This document shows, in pieces, positions 8,513-17,458 of a stretch of DNA of 64,000 nt (positions are counted from its first letter, which is position 1; each line of letters opens with the position of its first letter). A program made the translations under genes and the position numbers. The stretch lies in NCBI GenBank assembly GCA_000143165.1, contig CP002084.1:1302001-1366000 (forward strand), in the 5' to 3' direction. Below the pieces are notes generated by a model. That model had not been told where the DNA came from and did not search any database. It saw nothing but the letters and a program-made list of their open reading frames with translations. This stretch comes from Dehalogenimonas lykanthroporepellens BL-DC-9. GTDB taxonomy: Bacteria > Chloroflexota > Dehalococcoidia > Dehalococcoidales > Dehalococcoidaceae.

Positions 8513-9294
8513 GAACCAGCCTCGACCACGGCTGATGGCCGTTCCTGGAAGGGATGCGTCCGCAGGAGCAGGGAATAGAAGTAAGGATAATGCTGTTTCA
8601 GGTGCTCGGCGTATGACAGCCATTCGGCCACCAGCCGGTCATAGAAACGGTTGATATCCCCGGCCAGATGACGCTGGTCGGCTGAGGGCAGGTCAACCAG
8701 ATTCGGCCGGGCTTCCAGTTCCTCCGCCAGGTGAGTGATGGCCCACAGAAGGTCGGTGAAAGCCTCGCGCTCCAGCAGATTCGGGTTTTCCATCAGCGTC
8801 ATCAGAAACTGACGGTTGTCGGACAGAAAGACTCGCAGACCTTCAAGATCCAAACGGGAGAAATCTACTTCCATTTCCAACTCCAGAGCACGCTGTCGGG
8901 CGCGGCGGAAGTCGGCCGGTTGCCAGTCCTGCGTTATCCGGAAATGTTCGTAAAGCTCACCCCGCTCGCAGAAATCGGTCAACAGTTCCCGCATAAGCCG
9001 GTTGCCGACCACCATAAAGAAGGTGCCGACCACCATGTTGAGCTTGGAGTTGAGGGCTTTTTTCTCGCGCTGGGCCAGTAGTCTTTCGATAACTACCACC
9101 ACCAGAAAGACCTCTATCGGCAGGAAAGCGATATCGTGCAGGGCAAAGATGCCGATATGGTGGGCATCCTGGAAAACGAAATAATGGAGCGCATAGAGAA
9201 CGGCCGACAGACCGAGAGCGATAAGGCCGGTGGTGATGATGAAACGACGCTCGTTCACGGCTACCTCGTCAGACAGATTGTTTGTATTTATCAT
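8509..9294 (-). CDS. Conserved-looking membrane protein of unknown function
   Basis: This 261-residue protein was not recognised. Two membrane segments are predicted by eye: about residues 19-41 (TTGLIALGLSAVLYALHYFVF) and 51-69 (AFLPIEVFLVVVVIERLL). The remaining 190 residues are soluble, helical and rich in Glu, Arg and Leu, with many aromatic residues near the C-terminus. It is convergent with the Re-citrate-synthase-like gene and divergent from the metallo-hydrolase gene. The long intact frame and an antisense frame that is poor make it a likely real gene. No function is claimed. Confidence 0.65.
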   Translation of the reverse strand: MINTNNLSDEVAVNERRFIITTGLIALGLSAVLYALHYFVFQDAHHIGIFALHDIAFLPIEVFLVVVVIERLLAQREKKALNSKLNMVVGTFFMVVGNRLMRELLTDFCERGELYEHFRITQDWQPADFRRARQRALELEMEVDFSRLDLEGLRVFLSDNRQFLMTLMENPNLLEREAFTDLLWAITHLAEELEARPNLVDLPSADQRHLAGDINRFYDRLVAEWLSYAEHLKQHYPYFYSLLLRTHPFQERPSAVVEAGS

Positions 9295-9357
9295 AACACG
9301 CCCGGGGGCGGGAGCGAATAGCGCCGGGGAAAATTTCCGGTTATACTGGGGACGTTG

Positions 9358-10185
9358 ATGGCCGAAGCTGAAAATTCAGACGATAAGATAATCTTTCTTG
9401 GTACCGGCGGGGCGCGCTTCATGGTGGCCCACCAGGTGCTGGCCTCCGGGGGCATCTGGCTGAGGCTGAGCGGTAAAAATCTGCTCCTGGACCCGGGGCC
9501 GGGCTGTATAGTCCAGGTCAACAAGCGGGGTCTGGCGCCGGAAACACTGGACGCAGTGATACTGTCGCACCGCCACCTGGATCACTCCGGTGATACCAAT
9601 GTGATGATAGAAGCCATGACCGACGGCGGTTTCCGCGGCCATGGGGAGTTCTTCGCGCCTGCCGACGCCTTCGGGCCGGAACCGGTGATATTTTCCTACC
9701 TGCGCCGCTTCCTGAGCCGGGTTACGGTGCTGGCAGAAGGCGGCCGCTACGACCTGGACGGGCTGAAGTTCGAGACGCCGCTCAGGCACCGGCACCCGGT
9801 GGACACCTTCGGCCTGGTCTTTCATTCGGACGGCCGGTCTCTGGCCTACATCACCGACAGCCGGTATTTTGATGAACTGAGCCGGGCTTACCGGGCGGAC
9901 CTGTTGATAATCAACGTGGTGCTGACCGAACCCCGGCCGACCATCGATCACCTGACGCTGAAGGACGCCGAAAACATCATCGCCGACGTCCGGCCGAAAG
10001 CGGCCATCCTGACCCATTTCGGCATGAATGTCTGGCGCGCCCGCCCGGCGGAAGCGGCGGCGCAGATGACCGAACGGACCGGTATTCCGGTCATCGCCGC
10101 CCAGGACGGCATGACGCTGAACCCGGCGACGCTGGACGACCCGGCCGGCATCAGGGCATCCATTAAGATAACAGGAGCAGAATAG
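9358..10185 (+). CDS. Metallo-beta-lactamase-fold hydrolase
   Basis: The 275-residue product carries the metal motif SHRHLDHSGD (residues near 79-88), a later Asp in ITDSRY and a C-terminal His in ILTHFG, which together form the two-metal site of the MBL fold. It resembles ribonuclease Z-type or AHL-lactonase-like hydrolases; the substrate is not known. A TTG three bases upstream could also serve as start; ATG at 9358 is favoured by its spacing to GGGGA. It ends one base before the TTG of the radical SAM gene, so the two are coupled. Confidence 0.8.
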   Translation: MAEAENSDDKIIFLGTGGARFMVAHQVLASGGIWLRLSGKNLLLDPGPGCIVQVNKRGLAPETLDAVILSHRHLDHSGDTNVMIEAMTDGGFRGHGEFFAPADAFGPEPVIFSYLRRFLSRVTVLAEGGRYDLDGLKFETPLRHRHPVDTFGLVFHSDGRSLAYITDSRYFDELSRAYRADLLIINVVLTEPRPTIDHLTLKDAENIIADVRPKAAILTHFGMNVWRARPAEAAAQMTERTGIPVIAAQDGMTLNPATLDDPAGIRASIKITGAE

Positions 10186-12024
10186 TTGGGCTATCCCGAT
10201 ACCATACTGAACAATGTACAGAAACCGGCTCGTTACACCGGCGGCGAATGGAACGCCATAACAAGGGACTTCGACCGGATACCGGTCAGACTGGCGCTGG
10301 CCTTCCCCGACACCTATGAGGTCGGCATGGCCAACCTGGGCCTGCCGATACTGTATGACATAGTCAACCGGCGGGAGGACGCTCTGGCCGAGCGCGTCTT
10401 CATGCCCTGGACGGACATGGCCGCCGCCATCCGGGCCAACCGGTTGCGACTCCTGTCGCTGGAGAACCAGCGGCCGCTGGGAGAATTCGACATCGTCGGT
10501 TTCTCGCTGGGCGCCGAACTGGCCTACACCACCGTGCTGGAGATGCTGGACCTGGCCGGACTGCCGGTCAGAGCGGCTGAGCGTGACGACCGCCATCCGC
10601 TGATTATCGCCGGCGGCACTTCAGCCTTCAATCCGGAACCGATGGCTGATTTCGTGGATGTCTTCGTCATCGGCGACGCCGAGGAAGCCATTGAAGAACT
10701 GCTGGACATCGCGGTCGCCTGGAAAACGGGCGGCCGGAACGGGGGCCGGGAGGGGCTGTTGGACCGCCTGGCGGCGGTCGAAGGCCTGTATATCCCCGCT
10801 TTCTACCAACCGGAGTACACCAGCGACGGCCGGCTGAACCGGCTGACGCCGGTCAGGGACGGAGCACCGCCGGTCATCCGCCGGCGGATACTGGAACAAC
10901 TGCCGCCGCCGGTGACCCGACCGGTTGTCCCCTATCTGGAAGCAGTTCAGGACCGAGGGGTCGTCGAGATTTCACGCGGCTGTGTCCGCGGCTGTCGTTT
11001 CTGCCATGCCGGCACCGTTTACCGACCGGTGCGTCAGCGACCGGCCCGGGAAGTACTGGCGGCCGCCGACGCCATCATCGACAACTGCGGTTACGACGAA
11101 ATCTCCCTGCTGTCGCTTTCCACTTCCGACTATGAAGGCATCGATCTCCTGGTGAGAGAGCTGGCCGAGCGTTATCGCGACCGCCACCTGGCGATATCAC
11201 TGCCCAGCCTGCGGGTGACGCCCGGCTCCGTAGGCCTGGTAGACAGCCTGCCCGACCGGCGGCGAAGCGGTTTGACCTTCGCCCCCGAAGCGGCCAGCCC
11301 CCGGCTGGGGCGAGTCATCAACAAGGTCATTCCCGAAGAGGAACTGCTGGCCACCGCCGGGGCCGCCTTCGACAAAGGCTGGACCACCTTGAAGCTGTAT
11401 TACATGCTGGGTCTGCCGACCGAGACCCTGGACGACCTGACGGCCATGGCCGAAACACTGCACCGGGTGTACAACCTGGGACGGCAGTCCCCGGGCCGGC
11501 GGCCGAGCCTGCGGGTCAGCCTGGCCACCTTCATTCCCAAGGCGCATACGCCGTTCCAGTGGGTGGGCCAGGACGAAGAAGCGGTCATCAAGGCCAAACA
11601 GCGACACCTGCTGGACCGGGTCAAGACCAGGGGTATCCGCCTGTCCTGGAGCGACACCAACATGAGCCTGCTGGAAGCGGCGTTATCGCGCGGCGACCGG
11701 CGACTGGGCAGGGTCATTCACGGCGCCTGGCGGCGAGGCAGTGTGCTGGACGGCTGGAGCGAAGGCTTTGCCTGGGAACGCTGGGCGAAGGCTTTTGCCG
11801 AGGCCGGGCTGGACCCGGATTTCTACGCCCGACGGGAACGGCCCCTGGACGAGCTGTTGCCGTGGGCTCACATCGATACGGGCGTCAGCCAGGCGCATCT
11901 GCGGCGGGAATACCGACAGGCGCTGGCCGGTGAGGCTTCCGGTGATTGCCTGGAGGGCGGCTGTCTGACCTGCGGTCTGCAGGCGGCCATACCCGCCTGC
12001 ACCGATAAACTGCAACATCGCTGA
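10186..12024 (+). CDS. B12-binding-type radical SAM protein (TIGR03960-like)
   Basis: The product has 612 residues. An N-terminal region resembling a cobalamin-type Rossmann domain (FPDTYEVGMANLGLPILYDIVN and DIVGFSLGAELAY) precedes a radical SAM core with SRGCVRGCRFCHAG, the CxxxCxxC cluster motif near residue 266. The C-terminus has a further cysteine group (CLEGGCLTCG and PACTD). This matches the uncharacterised TIGR03960 family, often found near ribosomal and obg genes, and obg lies 2.5 kb downstream here. The start is a TTG directly after the stop of the MBL gene. The reaction is unknown; methyl- or thio-transfer on RNA is only a guess. Confidence 0.8.
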   Translation: MGYPDTILNNVQKPARYTGGEWNAITRDFDRIPVRLALAFPDTYEVGMANLGLPILYDIVNRREDALAERVFMPWTDMAAAIRANRLRLLSLENQRPLGEFDIVGFSLGAELAYTTVLEMLDLAGLPVRAAERDDRHPLIIAGGTSAFNPEPMADFVDVFVIGDAEEAIEELLDIAVAWKTGGRNGGREGLLDRLAAVEGLYIPAFYQPEYTSDGRLNRLTPVRDGAPPVIRRRILEQLPPPVTRPVVPYLEAVQDRGVVEISRGCVRGCRFCHAGTVYRPVRQRPAREVLAAADAIIDNCGYDEISLLSLSTSDYEGIDLLVRELAERYRDRHLAISLPSLRVTPGSVGLVDSLPDRRRSGLTFAPEAASPRLGRVINKVIPEEELLATAGAAFDKGWTTLKLYYMLGLPTETLDDLTAMAETLHRVYNLGRQSPGRRPSLRVSLATFIPKAHTPFQWVGQDEEAVIKAKQRHLLDRVKTRGIRLSWSDTNMSLLEAALSRGDRRLGRVIHGAWRRGSVLDGWSEGFAWERWAKAFAEAGLDPDFYARRERPLDELLPWAHIDTGVSQAHLRREYRQALAGEASGDCLEGGCLTCGLQAAIPACTDKLQHR

Positions 12025-12043
12025 ACGCACCGCCGGAGTTCCT

Positions 12044-12083
12044 TTGGCCGGGTCCGTGTTTTCTGGTATAATTCCGGTATAAT
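12044..12083 (+). promoter_or_regulatory. Probable sigma70-type promoter for the YugP-like gene
   Basis: TTGGCC (12044-12049) and TATAAT (12067-12072) are 17 bp apart. A second TATAAT lies at 12078-12083. The ATG of the peptidase gene follows at 12107 behind AGGAGGAAG. Confidence 0.65.
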
Positions 12084-12106
12084 GTTATGTCTAACAGGAG
12101 GAAGAA

Positions 12107-12799
12107 ATGGGGCTTTACCTGGCGCTTATCATTCCCCCGCTGTTGCTGATGCTTTACGCCCAGTGGCGGGTTTCTTCTACCTTCGGTAAATACAACAAGG
12201 TAGCCAACGAACGCGGCATGACCGGCCTTGAAGCCGCCCGCTGGTTGCTTGATCAGCATAACCTGCAGGACGTCCGGTTGGAAATGTCCAAGGGCAAGCT
12301 GTCGGACCATTACGACCCGCGCGGTCGGGTGCTGAGGCTGTCACCGGATGTGGCCAACAAGGCCTCGGTGGCCTCACTGGGTATCGTTGCCCATGAGGTC
12401 GGCCATGCTGTCCAGCACGCCACCGCCTACGGCCCGCTCCGGTTGCGCAACTCCCTGTACCCCGTGGCCAACCTGGGTTCCAACTTCGGGTTCATCCTGG
12501 TGCTGGTCGGTTTCCTGCTGTATGCCTTCGGTGCCTCCTTCGGCCTCAACATCGCCTGGGCGGGGGTAGCCCTTTTCGGCGCGGCGGTGGTTTTTACCGT
12601 CATCACCCTGCCGGTGGAGTTCAATGCCTCCACCCGCGCCCGGACGATGCTCCGGTCCACCGGACTGGCTTCAGTGGCCGAGATGAACGGCGCTTCGGCG
12701 GTGCTGTCGGCGGCGGCGCTGACCTATGTAGCCGCCATGCTTCAGGCGGTAGCCCAACTGATGTACTTCGTCATGCTGTTGATGGGTGGAAGACGCTGA
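12107..12799 (+). CDS. YugP-like membrane zinc metallopeptidase
   Basis: The 230-residue protein has an N-terminal membrane segment, the zinc-binding HEVGHAVQHA (HExxH) near residue 96, and two further membrane pairs (FGFILVLVGFLLYAFGASF and GVALFGAAVVFTVITLPVEF), ending with a hydrophobic helix. This is the layout of the YugP/DUF2268-like neutral zinc metallopeptidases. LPVEFNASTRA in the second half is typical. It should act at the membrane; its substrate is unknown. It is followed four bases later by a Crp/Fnr regulator. Confidence 0.85.
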   Translation: MGLYLALIIPPLLLMLYAQWRVSSTFGKYNKVANERGMTGLEAARWLLDQHNLQDVRLEMSKGKLSDHYDPRGRVLRLSPDVANKASVASLGIVAHEVGHAVQHATAYGPLRLRNSLYPVANLGSNFGFILVLVGFLLYAFGASFGLNIAWAGVALFGAAVVFTVITLPVEFNASTRARTMLRSTGLASVAEMNGASAVLSAAALTYVAAMLQAVAQLMYFVMLLMGGRR

Positions 12800-12803
12800 C
12801 GTG

Positions 12804-13544
12804 ATGACCCGTCTGGGTTGTATGACCGACATGTGCCTCTTTTCGGCGCTGGCCGATGAAGAGAAGGCGGAATTGCAGAGGACTGCGGTACGGCGACTGA
12901 ACTATCGCCGTAACGAAACGCTGTTTCGGGAAGGCGACGTCGCCGAAGCAGTTTTTATGGTCACCGCCGGGCGTATCCGGTTATACAAGCTGTCTGAAGA
13001 CGGCCGGGAAATCACCCTAGGCTACCTGGGTGTTCATGACCTGTTCGGCGAGGAAATTCTGTTTGCCGACAATATCCGGACCTTCAATGCTTCTGCGGTG
13101 GAAGACACCCGGGTCTGCGCCTGTTTCAAGACCGATATGGAGACCATGCTCTCCAGCCATCCGGCGGTGGCCGCCCGGGTCATCAAGGTAATGGCCAACC
13201 GGCTGTCGCAACTGACCGAACAACTGGCCGACGTGGCCATCTATGATGCCCGGCATCGCATGATGCGCACCCTGGGCCGGCTGGCCCGCACCGGCGGTGA
13301 AAGAACCGAAGACGGCGGCGTCCGGCTGGCTTTCCGGCTGACTCACGACGACCTGGCGGCCCTCATCGGCACCTCCCGGGTCATGGTCACCAACGTCCTC
13401 AAGTCACTGAGGGAGGAAGGCCTGGTTTCGACCGACCCCGAACTGCGACGTCTGGTGGTGGCGCCACGTCTCCTTACCGAAGACAATGAGACAGCGCCGG
13501 ACGTTCCCGCCCGGCGCTGTCTGTGTTTCGCCGAAACGACCTGA
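12804..13544 (+). CDS. Crp/Fnr-family transcription regulator
   Basis: The product has 246 residues from the ATG at 12804. An N-terminal cyclic-nucleotide-binding-type beta barrel (LFREGDVAEAVFMVTAGRIRLYKLSEDGREITLGYL) is followed by a dimer helix and a winged helix-turn-helix with ALIGTSRVMVTNVLKSLREEGLV. No N-terminal Fe-S cysteine cluster of the Fnr type is apparent (only Cys6 and Cys11 near the start), so the effector is unclear. It is four bases after the YugP gene, so probably co-transcribed. A GTG at 12786 overlapping the peptidase gene is a less likely start. Confidence 0.85.
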   Translation: MTRLGCMTDMCLFSALADEEKAELQRTAVRRLNYRRNETLFREGDVAEAVFMVTAGRIRLYKLSEDGREITLGYLGVHDLFGEEILFADNIRTFNASAVEDTRVCACFKTDMETMLSSHPAVAARVIKVMANRLSQLTEQLADVAIYDARHRMMRTLGRLARTGGERTEDGGVRLAFRLTHDDLAALIGTSRVMVTNVLKSLREEGLVSTDPELRRLVVAPRLLTEDNETAPDVPARRCLCFAETT

Positions 13545-13550
13545 GCGGCG

Positions 13551-13958
13551 TCAGCGGCCGTCCAGCATGGACGGGGTGACGTCGCACGGCACCTGCAGGC
13601 TGTCAGCGATAGCATTGAAACTGGAGAACAGCTCGACAACCTTCTTGAGCTCGATGATTTCCTCCCGAGTGGCGCCGGTCATCAGCGCCATGGTTTCATG
13701 AGCCAACGAGCAGTACTGACAACGATTCGTCAGCGATACGGTCAGGGCGATGAGTTCCCTGGTTTTGCGATCCAGCGCTCCCGGCGCCAGCATGATGGCC
13801 TTTTCCCGTTTCCAGTTCAGCTCCAGCCATGCCGGGTCAGCATCGGCCTGGGCTTGAAAGAAATTGGGTACCATGCCGAGAGCTTGCCGTATTTCCTCCA
13901 GCAGAGGCCCGGCCTCGACCCGGGATTCAGATTGTTCCTGATTCAAGTTATCTATCAT
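13551..13958 (-). CDS. Carboxymuconolactone decarboxylase / AhpD-like protein
   Basis: The 135-residue product contains NRCQYCSLAHETMAL, the Cys-x2-Cys-x3-His redox motif of the CMD/AhpD fold, and LDRKTRELIALTVSL just before it. Such proteins are small trimeric or hexameric disulfide reductases or decarboxylases. The start at MIDNLNQE is chosen because the frame further upstream, toward 14201, encodes low-quality sequence that overlaps a separate small membrane gene. It converges with the Crp/Fnr gene across six bases. Confidence 0.8.
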   Translation of the reverse strand: MIDNLNQEQSESRVEAGPLLEEIRQALGMVPNFFQAQADADPAWLELNWKREKAIMLAPGALDRKTRELIALTVSLTNRCQYCSLAHETMALMTGATREEIIELKKVVELFSSFNAIADSLQVPCDVTPSMLDGR

Positions 13959-14002
13959 GTTATCTAATGCCTGCAAAAATCCTTTCGATGAATTTTCGAT
14001 AA

Positions 14003-14173
14003 CTATAGTGCGGCGGCGATAGCCAGTACCGCGGCGGTCAGTCCCAGCAGGATGTGTACGAAGAAAAGGCGAGGCGTAATGAAACCCTTGAGCGGGTTGT
14101 TGGGTACCTTGAGCGTAAAGGCGCACACTCCGGCGGCTACAATGAATATGGCGCTCCAGACTGCCAGTGACAT
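14003..14173 (-). CDS. Small two-helix membrane protein, 56 residues
   Basis: Reading the minus strand from ATG at 14173 gives MSLAVWSAIFIVAAGVCAF, then a short polar loop (TLKVPNNPLKG) and a second hydrophobic helix (LFFVHILLGLTAAVLAIAAAL), ending with TAG at 14003. A GGAGGG ribosome site lies six bases before the start. It lies upstream of the AhpD-like gene on the same strand with a 44-bp gap, so co-transcription is likely. No family was recognised. Confidence 0.7.
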   Translation of the reverse strand: MSLAVWSAIFIVAAGVCAFTLKVPNNPLKGFITPRLFFVHILLGLTAAVLAIAAAL

Positions 14174-14370
14174 GGTCGAACCCTCCTCGAGTATTTTTCA
14201 ACCATCATACCGGACGGAACCAGGCCTGGCGGTAAAGTATTTTACAAACCAAGGCGGTTTTCGATAAAAAGAGCGGGATATTAGAATAAAATTGGATAGA
14301 AATTAGATAAGCGGCGTGGGTGTTAGATAAGTAGTTGGGGCGTCAATCGCGGGGAAGGAGGTTTTTGCCG

Positions 14371-14415
14371 ATGTCAGGTTCGACAGGAAGCAGGCCCTAT
14401 AAATACTACTGTTAA
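14371..14415 (+). CDS. Possible 14-residue leader peptide ahead of obg
   Basis: In the 306-bp gap between the small membrane gene and obg, an AAGGAGG ribosome site lies nine bases before ATG, which opens MSGSTGSRPYKYYC and stops with TAA. The ribosome site is stronger than that of obg itself. The peptide could be a leader or chance; no attenuator hairpin was seen behind it. The rest of the gap is AT-rich with repeated TTAGATAAG-like words (14305, 14332). Confidence 0.3.
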   Translation: MSGSTGSRPYKYYC

Positions 14416-14479
14416 ACATATACTATTCTGATATACTGATTTTGGTTATTTTAATATAATTGACGACAGGAAAAAGGAT

Positions 14480-15733
14480 TTGATAGATCAGGCGGAAATT
14501 GAAGTCAAAAGCGGTAATGGCGGCCGGGGTGTAACCGGATTCCGGCGAGAGAAATTTGTTCCGCGGGGCGGTCCGGACGGCGGCGATGGCGGCCGGGGTG
14601 GCAACGTAATCATTCAGGCTGACAAGGATATGACTACCCTGATGAAGTACCGGCACCAGCGTCATTTCAAGGCCGGCAACGGTTCGGCCGGGGCCGGTCA
14701 GCGATGTTCCGGCAAGAGCGGGGCTGACGTGGTCGTCAAGGTGCCGGTCGGCACGGTGGTCAAGGACAGGGAAACCGGGGAGATAGTGGGCGACCTGACG
14801 GCTCACCGGGAGAAGGTTGTGGCGGCCTGTGGTGGCAAAGGAGGGCTGGGTAATACGCACTTTGCCTCATCCACCAACCAGGCTCCGAAACTGGCTCAGA
14901 CGGGGGTTGCCGGGCAGACCAGGACACTGGTGCTGGAGCTGAAACTCATCGCCGATGCCGGCATTGTCGGCCTGCCCAACGCCGGTAAGTCATCCCTGCT
15001 TCAGGCGGTATCGGCGGCCAGGCCGAAGGTGGGGGCTTATCCCTTCACGACGCTGGAGCCGGCGCTGGGGGTGGTGGAGGCGGCCGGACACCGCTGGGTC
15101 ATGGCCGATGTGCCGGGAATTATAGAAGACGCTCATCTGGGCAAGGGGCTGGGCTATCAGTTTCTGCGCCATGTCGCCCGGACCCGAGTTCTGGTACACC
15201 TCATCGACGGATCAGCTCAGGAACCGGTCAACGACATGGTCATGATAAATACCGAGTTGAGTCTGTATGACCCGCTGGTAGGCCGGAAACCTCAGATAGT
15301 GGCAGTCAACAAGATAGACCTGCCCGAAGTGAAGGCGCGCGTGGCTGAACTGCGGCGCTTTTTCAAGCAGTCAGGCATTGAGCCGCTTTTTGTATCAGCC
15401 CTCACCAGCGAGGGCATGGACCAACTGCTGACCGAGTTGGACCGGGTGCTTCAGGCTGAGTCAGCCAGAGAAGCCGAGGAGAGCGACGAGGTCAAGATCT
15501 TCCGCCCGGAACCGGAAAAGGAAAAGGTTAGTCTGACTCAGGATGAAGAAGGCTGGCGGGTGGAATCCGATGAATTCGAACGCCTGGTGGCCGGTTCCGA
15601 AACCGCCGACCCGGAGGTCAGGCGGCAGTTATTCGCCGAACTGTGGCGCTGGGGTGTCGGTAAAGCCCTGCGGTCAGCCAAGCTCAAACCCGGCGAGAAG
15701 TTCTTCATCGGCAATCAGGAGTTTTATTGGTGA
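14480..15733 (+). CDS. obg: Obg GTPase, ribosome assembly
   Basis: This 417-residue protein has the glycine-rich Obg domain (SGNGGRGVTGFRREKF, PDGGDGGRGGNV), the G domain with GLPNAGKSS (G1, near residue 160), DVPGI (G3) and NKID (G4), and a C-terminal OCT domain ending in PGEKFFIGNQEFYW. It helps late 50S assembly and the stress response. The start is a TTG after AAAAAGGA. The 3' end overlaps the start of nadD. Confidence 0.96.
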   Translation: MIDQAEIEVKSGNGGRGVTGFRREKFVPRGGPDGGDGGRGGNVIIQADKDMTTLMKYRHQRHFKAGNGSAGAGQRCSGKSGADVVVKVPVGTVVKDRETGEIVGDLTAHREKVVAACGGKGGLGNTHFASSTNQAPKLAQTGVAGQTRTLVLELKLIADAGIVGLPNAGKSSLLQAVSAARPKVGAYPFTTLEPALGVVEAAGHRWVMADVPGIIEDAHLGKGLGYQFLRHVARTRVLVHLIDGSAQEPVNDMVMINTELSLYDPLVGRKPQIVAVNKIDLPEVKARVAELRRFFKQSGIEPLFVSALTSEGMDQLLTELDRVLQAESAREAEESDEVKIFRPEPEKEKVSLTQDEEGWRVESDEFERLVAGSETADPEVRRQLFAELWRWGVGKALRSAKLKPGEKFFIGNQEFYW

Positions 15734-16326
15734 AAAGAGGCATACTGGGCGGAACCTTCGACCCACCTCACGCCGGCCACCTGCTGCTGGCCAAGGCCGC
15801 CTGCCGGGAACTGGGTCTGGACGAGGTGATTTTCATTCCTGCCGGTGAACCCTGGGTGAAAGCGGCGCTCAAGGTCAGCCCGGCGGCCGATCGGCTGGAG
15901 ATGGTTCGTCTGGCGGTGGCCGGGCTAACCTGTTTCCAGGTCAGTGACTTGGAGGTGAAACGGCCTGGCCCTTCCTATACCTGGGAAACGCTGGAGGCGC
16001 TGAAACGGGAATATCCCGGGGACGAACTCTGGTTCATTCTGGGCTGGGACAACCTGGCGGCTCTGCCGGGCTGGCACCGCGCCGACCGGATAGTGGCCAA
16101 CGCCCGCCTGGCCGCGGCGCCGCGGGAAGGGTTTGCCCGTCCCGATCTGAAAAAACTGGAAGAAGTGATACCGGGCATCGGTGAGGCGGCCGTTATCATG
16201 GAGGGGCCCAGGGTGGAGATTTCCGCCTCTGAAATTCGGCGGCGGCTCCGGCGGGGCGAAGCCACCGATGAACTGTTACCCCCGGCGGTGGCCGATTATG
16301 TCAAAGCCGCTGGACTCTATCGCTGA
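15730..16326 (+). CDS. nadD: Nicotinate-nucleotide adenylyltransferase
   Basis: This 198-residue enzyme makes deamido-NAD from nicotinate mononucleotide and ATP. The N-terminus GILGGTFDPPHAGHLLLA contains the nucleotidyltransferase motif GTFDPxHxGH, and the C-terminal ISASEIRRRLRRGE carries the ISxTxIR motif. The GTG at 15730 overlaps the obg stop (GTGA), giving translational coupling; a TTG three bases upstream is also possible. The 3' end overlaps the convergent nitroreductase gene by ten bases. Confidence 0.95.
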   Translation: MKRGILGGTFDPPHAGHLLLAKAACRELGLDEVIFIPAGEPWVKAALKVSPAADRLEMVRLAVAGLTCFQVSDLEVKRPGPSYTWETLEALKREYPGDELWFILGWDNLAALPGWHRADRIVANARLAAAPREGFARPDLKKLEEVIPGIGEAAVIMEGPRVEISASEIRRRLRRGEATDELLPPAVADYVKAAGLYR

Positions 16327-16898
16327 CCTTCCCCGGATGCCCCCGGCTGATAGCTTTCAAACGACGACATCTCTTCCAGCGATTTCCGGGGGTGGGCCTG
16401 CCGGTGCCAGTCTTCGGCGGCGTATCCCAGGGCCAGCATGACGTCGATGCGTCTGCCTCGGGGGACGTCCAGCGCTTTCTTGACTTCCTTTTCGTCGAAC
16501 CAGCCAAGCCAGCAGGTAGCTAACCCCAGCTCATCCGCCCTGAGGGCGAAATGCTCCCCGGCGATGCCGATATCGATGAGGTGATACCGGGTGTCCCGGG
16601 CCTGAGAACCGGCGGCCGCCCAGAAGCGCATCTTTTCCGAGACGATGGCTACCAGCACCGGCGCCTGGCGGCAGAAGGCATTCATTCGGTACAAACCGGT
16701 ACACAATGCCCGGTCACAGATTAGTTGACGGATAGCCGGGTCGGTGACCACGACGAAGTGCCACGGCTGGGAATTGCAGGCCGAAGGCGCCAGGCGGGCG
16801 GCTTCCAGACACTGTGTAATCAATTCCGGTGAGACGGTACGGTCAGGGTCAAAGCGGCGGCAACTCAGGCGGTGCCGGATGATATCCATTAACTCCAT
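16317..16898 (-). CDS. Nitroreductase-family FMN oxidoreductase
   Basis: The product has 193 residues. RLSCRRFDPDRTVS is the FMN-contact R-x-S-x-R-x-F region, LAPSACNSQPWHFVVV the second flavin contact, and HFALRADELGLATCWLGWF the third. Such dimeric flavoproteins reduce nitro groups, quinones or other acceptors with NAD(P)H; the natural substrate is unknown. It is convergent with nadD. The 150 bp between it and the Fur-family gene hold no ORF with support. Confidence 0.85.
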   Translation of the reverse strand: MELMDIIRHRLSCRRFDPDRTVSPELITQCLEAARLAPSACNSQPWHFVVVTDPAIRQLICDRALCTGLYRMNAFCRQAPVLVAIVSEKMRFWAAAGSQARDTRYHLIDIGIAGEHFALRADELGLATCWLGWFDEKEVKKALDVPRGRRIDVMLALGYAAEDWHRQAHPRKSLEEMSSFESYQPGASGEGQR

Positions 16899-17048
16899 GG
16901 CATCAGTATAAACGATACCGCCTTGTTAGCCTAACGCCGGGCGGCGGGTATCGGTTGCTCGGAACAAATGATGCTAAGCCAGCCATTTATCAGCCGTCCA
17001 AGCTCGACGTTCTTTCTTTGGTGTTGGGTGAGTTGTTCCGGATTACTG

Positions 17049-17456
17049 TCAGAGGCGGCAGGTACGGCACAAGCCGGTGAAGACGTGGTGATTGAGTTCT
17101 GCGGCGAACCCCCGCTGTTCCAGCAGGTGCTGGCACAGGGAAGACAACGCTTCTTCCGGTACCTCCTCGATACCGCCACACCGGCGGCAACGCAAGTGAT
17201 GGTGGTGGCCTTCCTCTGAGTGGTGGTACACATGGGAGCCATTTAACTCCGCCTTGACCGCCAGGCCGAGGCTTTCCATGAGTTCCAGGGTTCGATAGAC
17301 GGTTGAGCGGTTGACTCCGGCCACCTTCCGGCTGACCATTTCGTAGATTTCATCGGCGGTCAGGTGCGCTCCTTCGCCGTGGAGAATATCCAGTATGACC
17401 TGGCGCTGGGGCGTCAGACGGTAACCTTTGGCTTTCAGGATAGCATTGCAAGTCAT
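17049..17456 (-). CDS. Fur-family metal-dependent repressor
   Basis: The 135-residue product has a winged helix (KGYRLTPQRQVILDIL to NRSTVYRTLELMESLGL), the metal-binding EGHHHHLRCRRCGG and a second CxxC near the C-terminus (LCRTCRL). The cysteine pairs are the structural zinc site of Fur, Zur and PerR. The metal sensed cannot be told. ATG at 17456 is chosen over 17477 because the latter lies inside an operator-like palindrome. The nearest neighbours give no hint on metal. Confidence 0.88.
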   Translation of the reverse strand: MTCNAILKAKGYRLTPQRQVILDILHGEGAHLTADEIYEMVSRKVAGVNRSTVYRTLELMESLGLAVKAELNGSHVYHHSEEGHHHHLRCRRCGGIEEVPEEALSSLCQHLLEQRGFAAELNHHVFTGLCRTCRL

Positions 17457-17458
17457 AG

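Noticed and set aside
13959-14201. Extension of the AhpD-like protein upstream to 14201
   Set aside because: It overlaps a better-supported 56-residue membrane gene in another frame and adds no family-like sequence.
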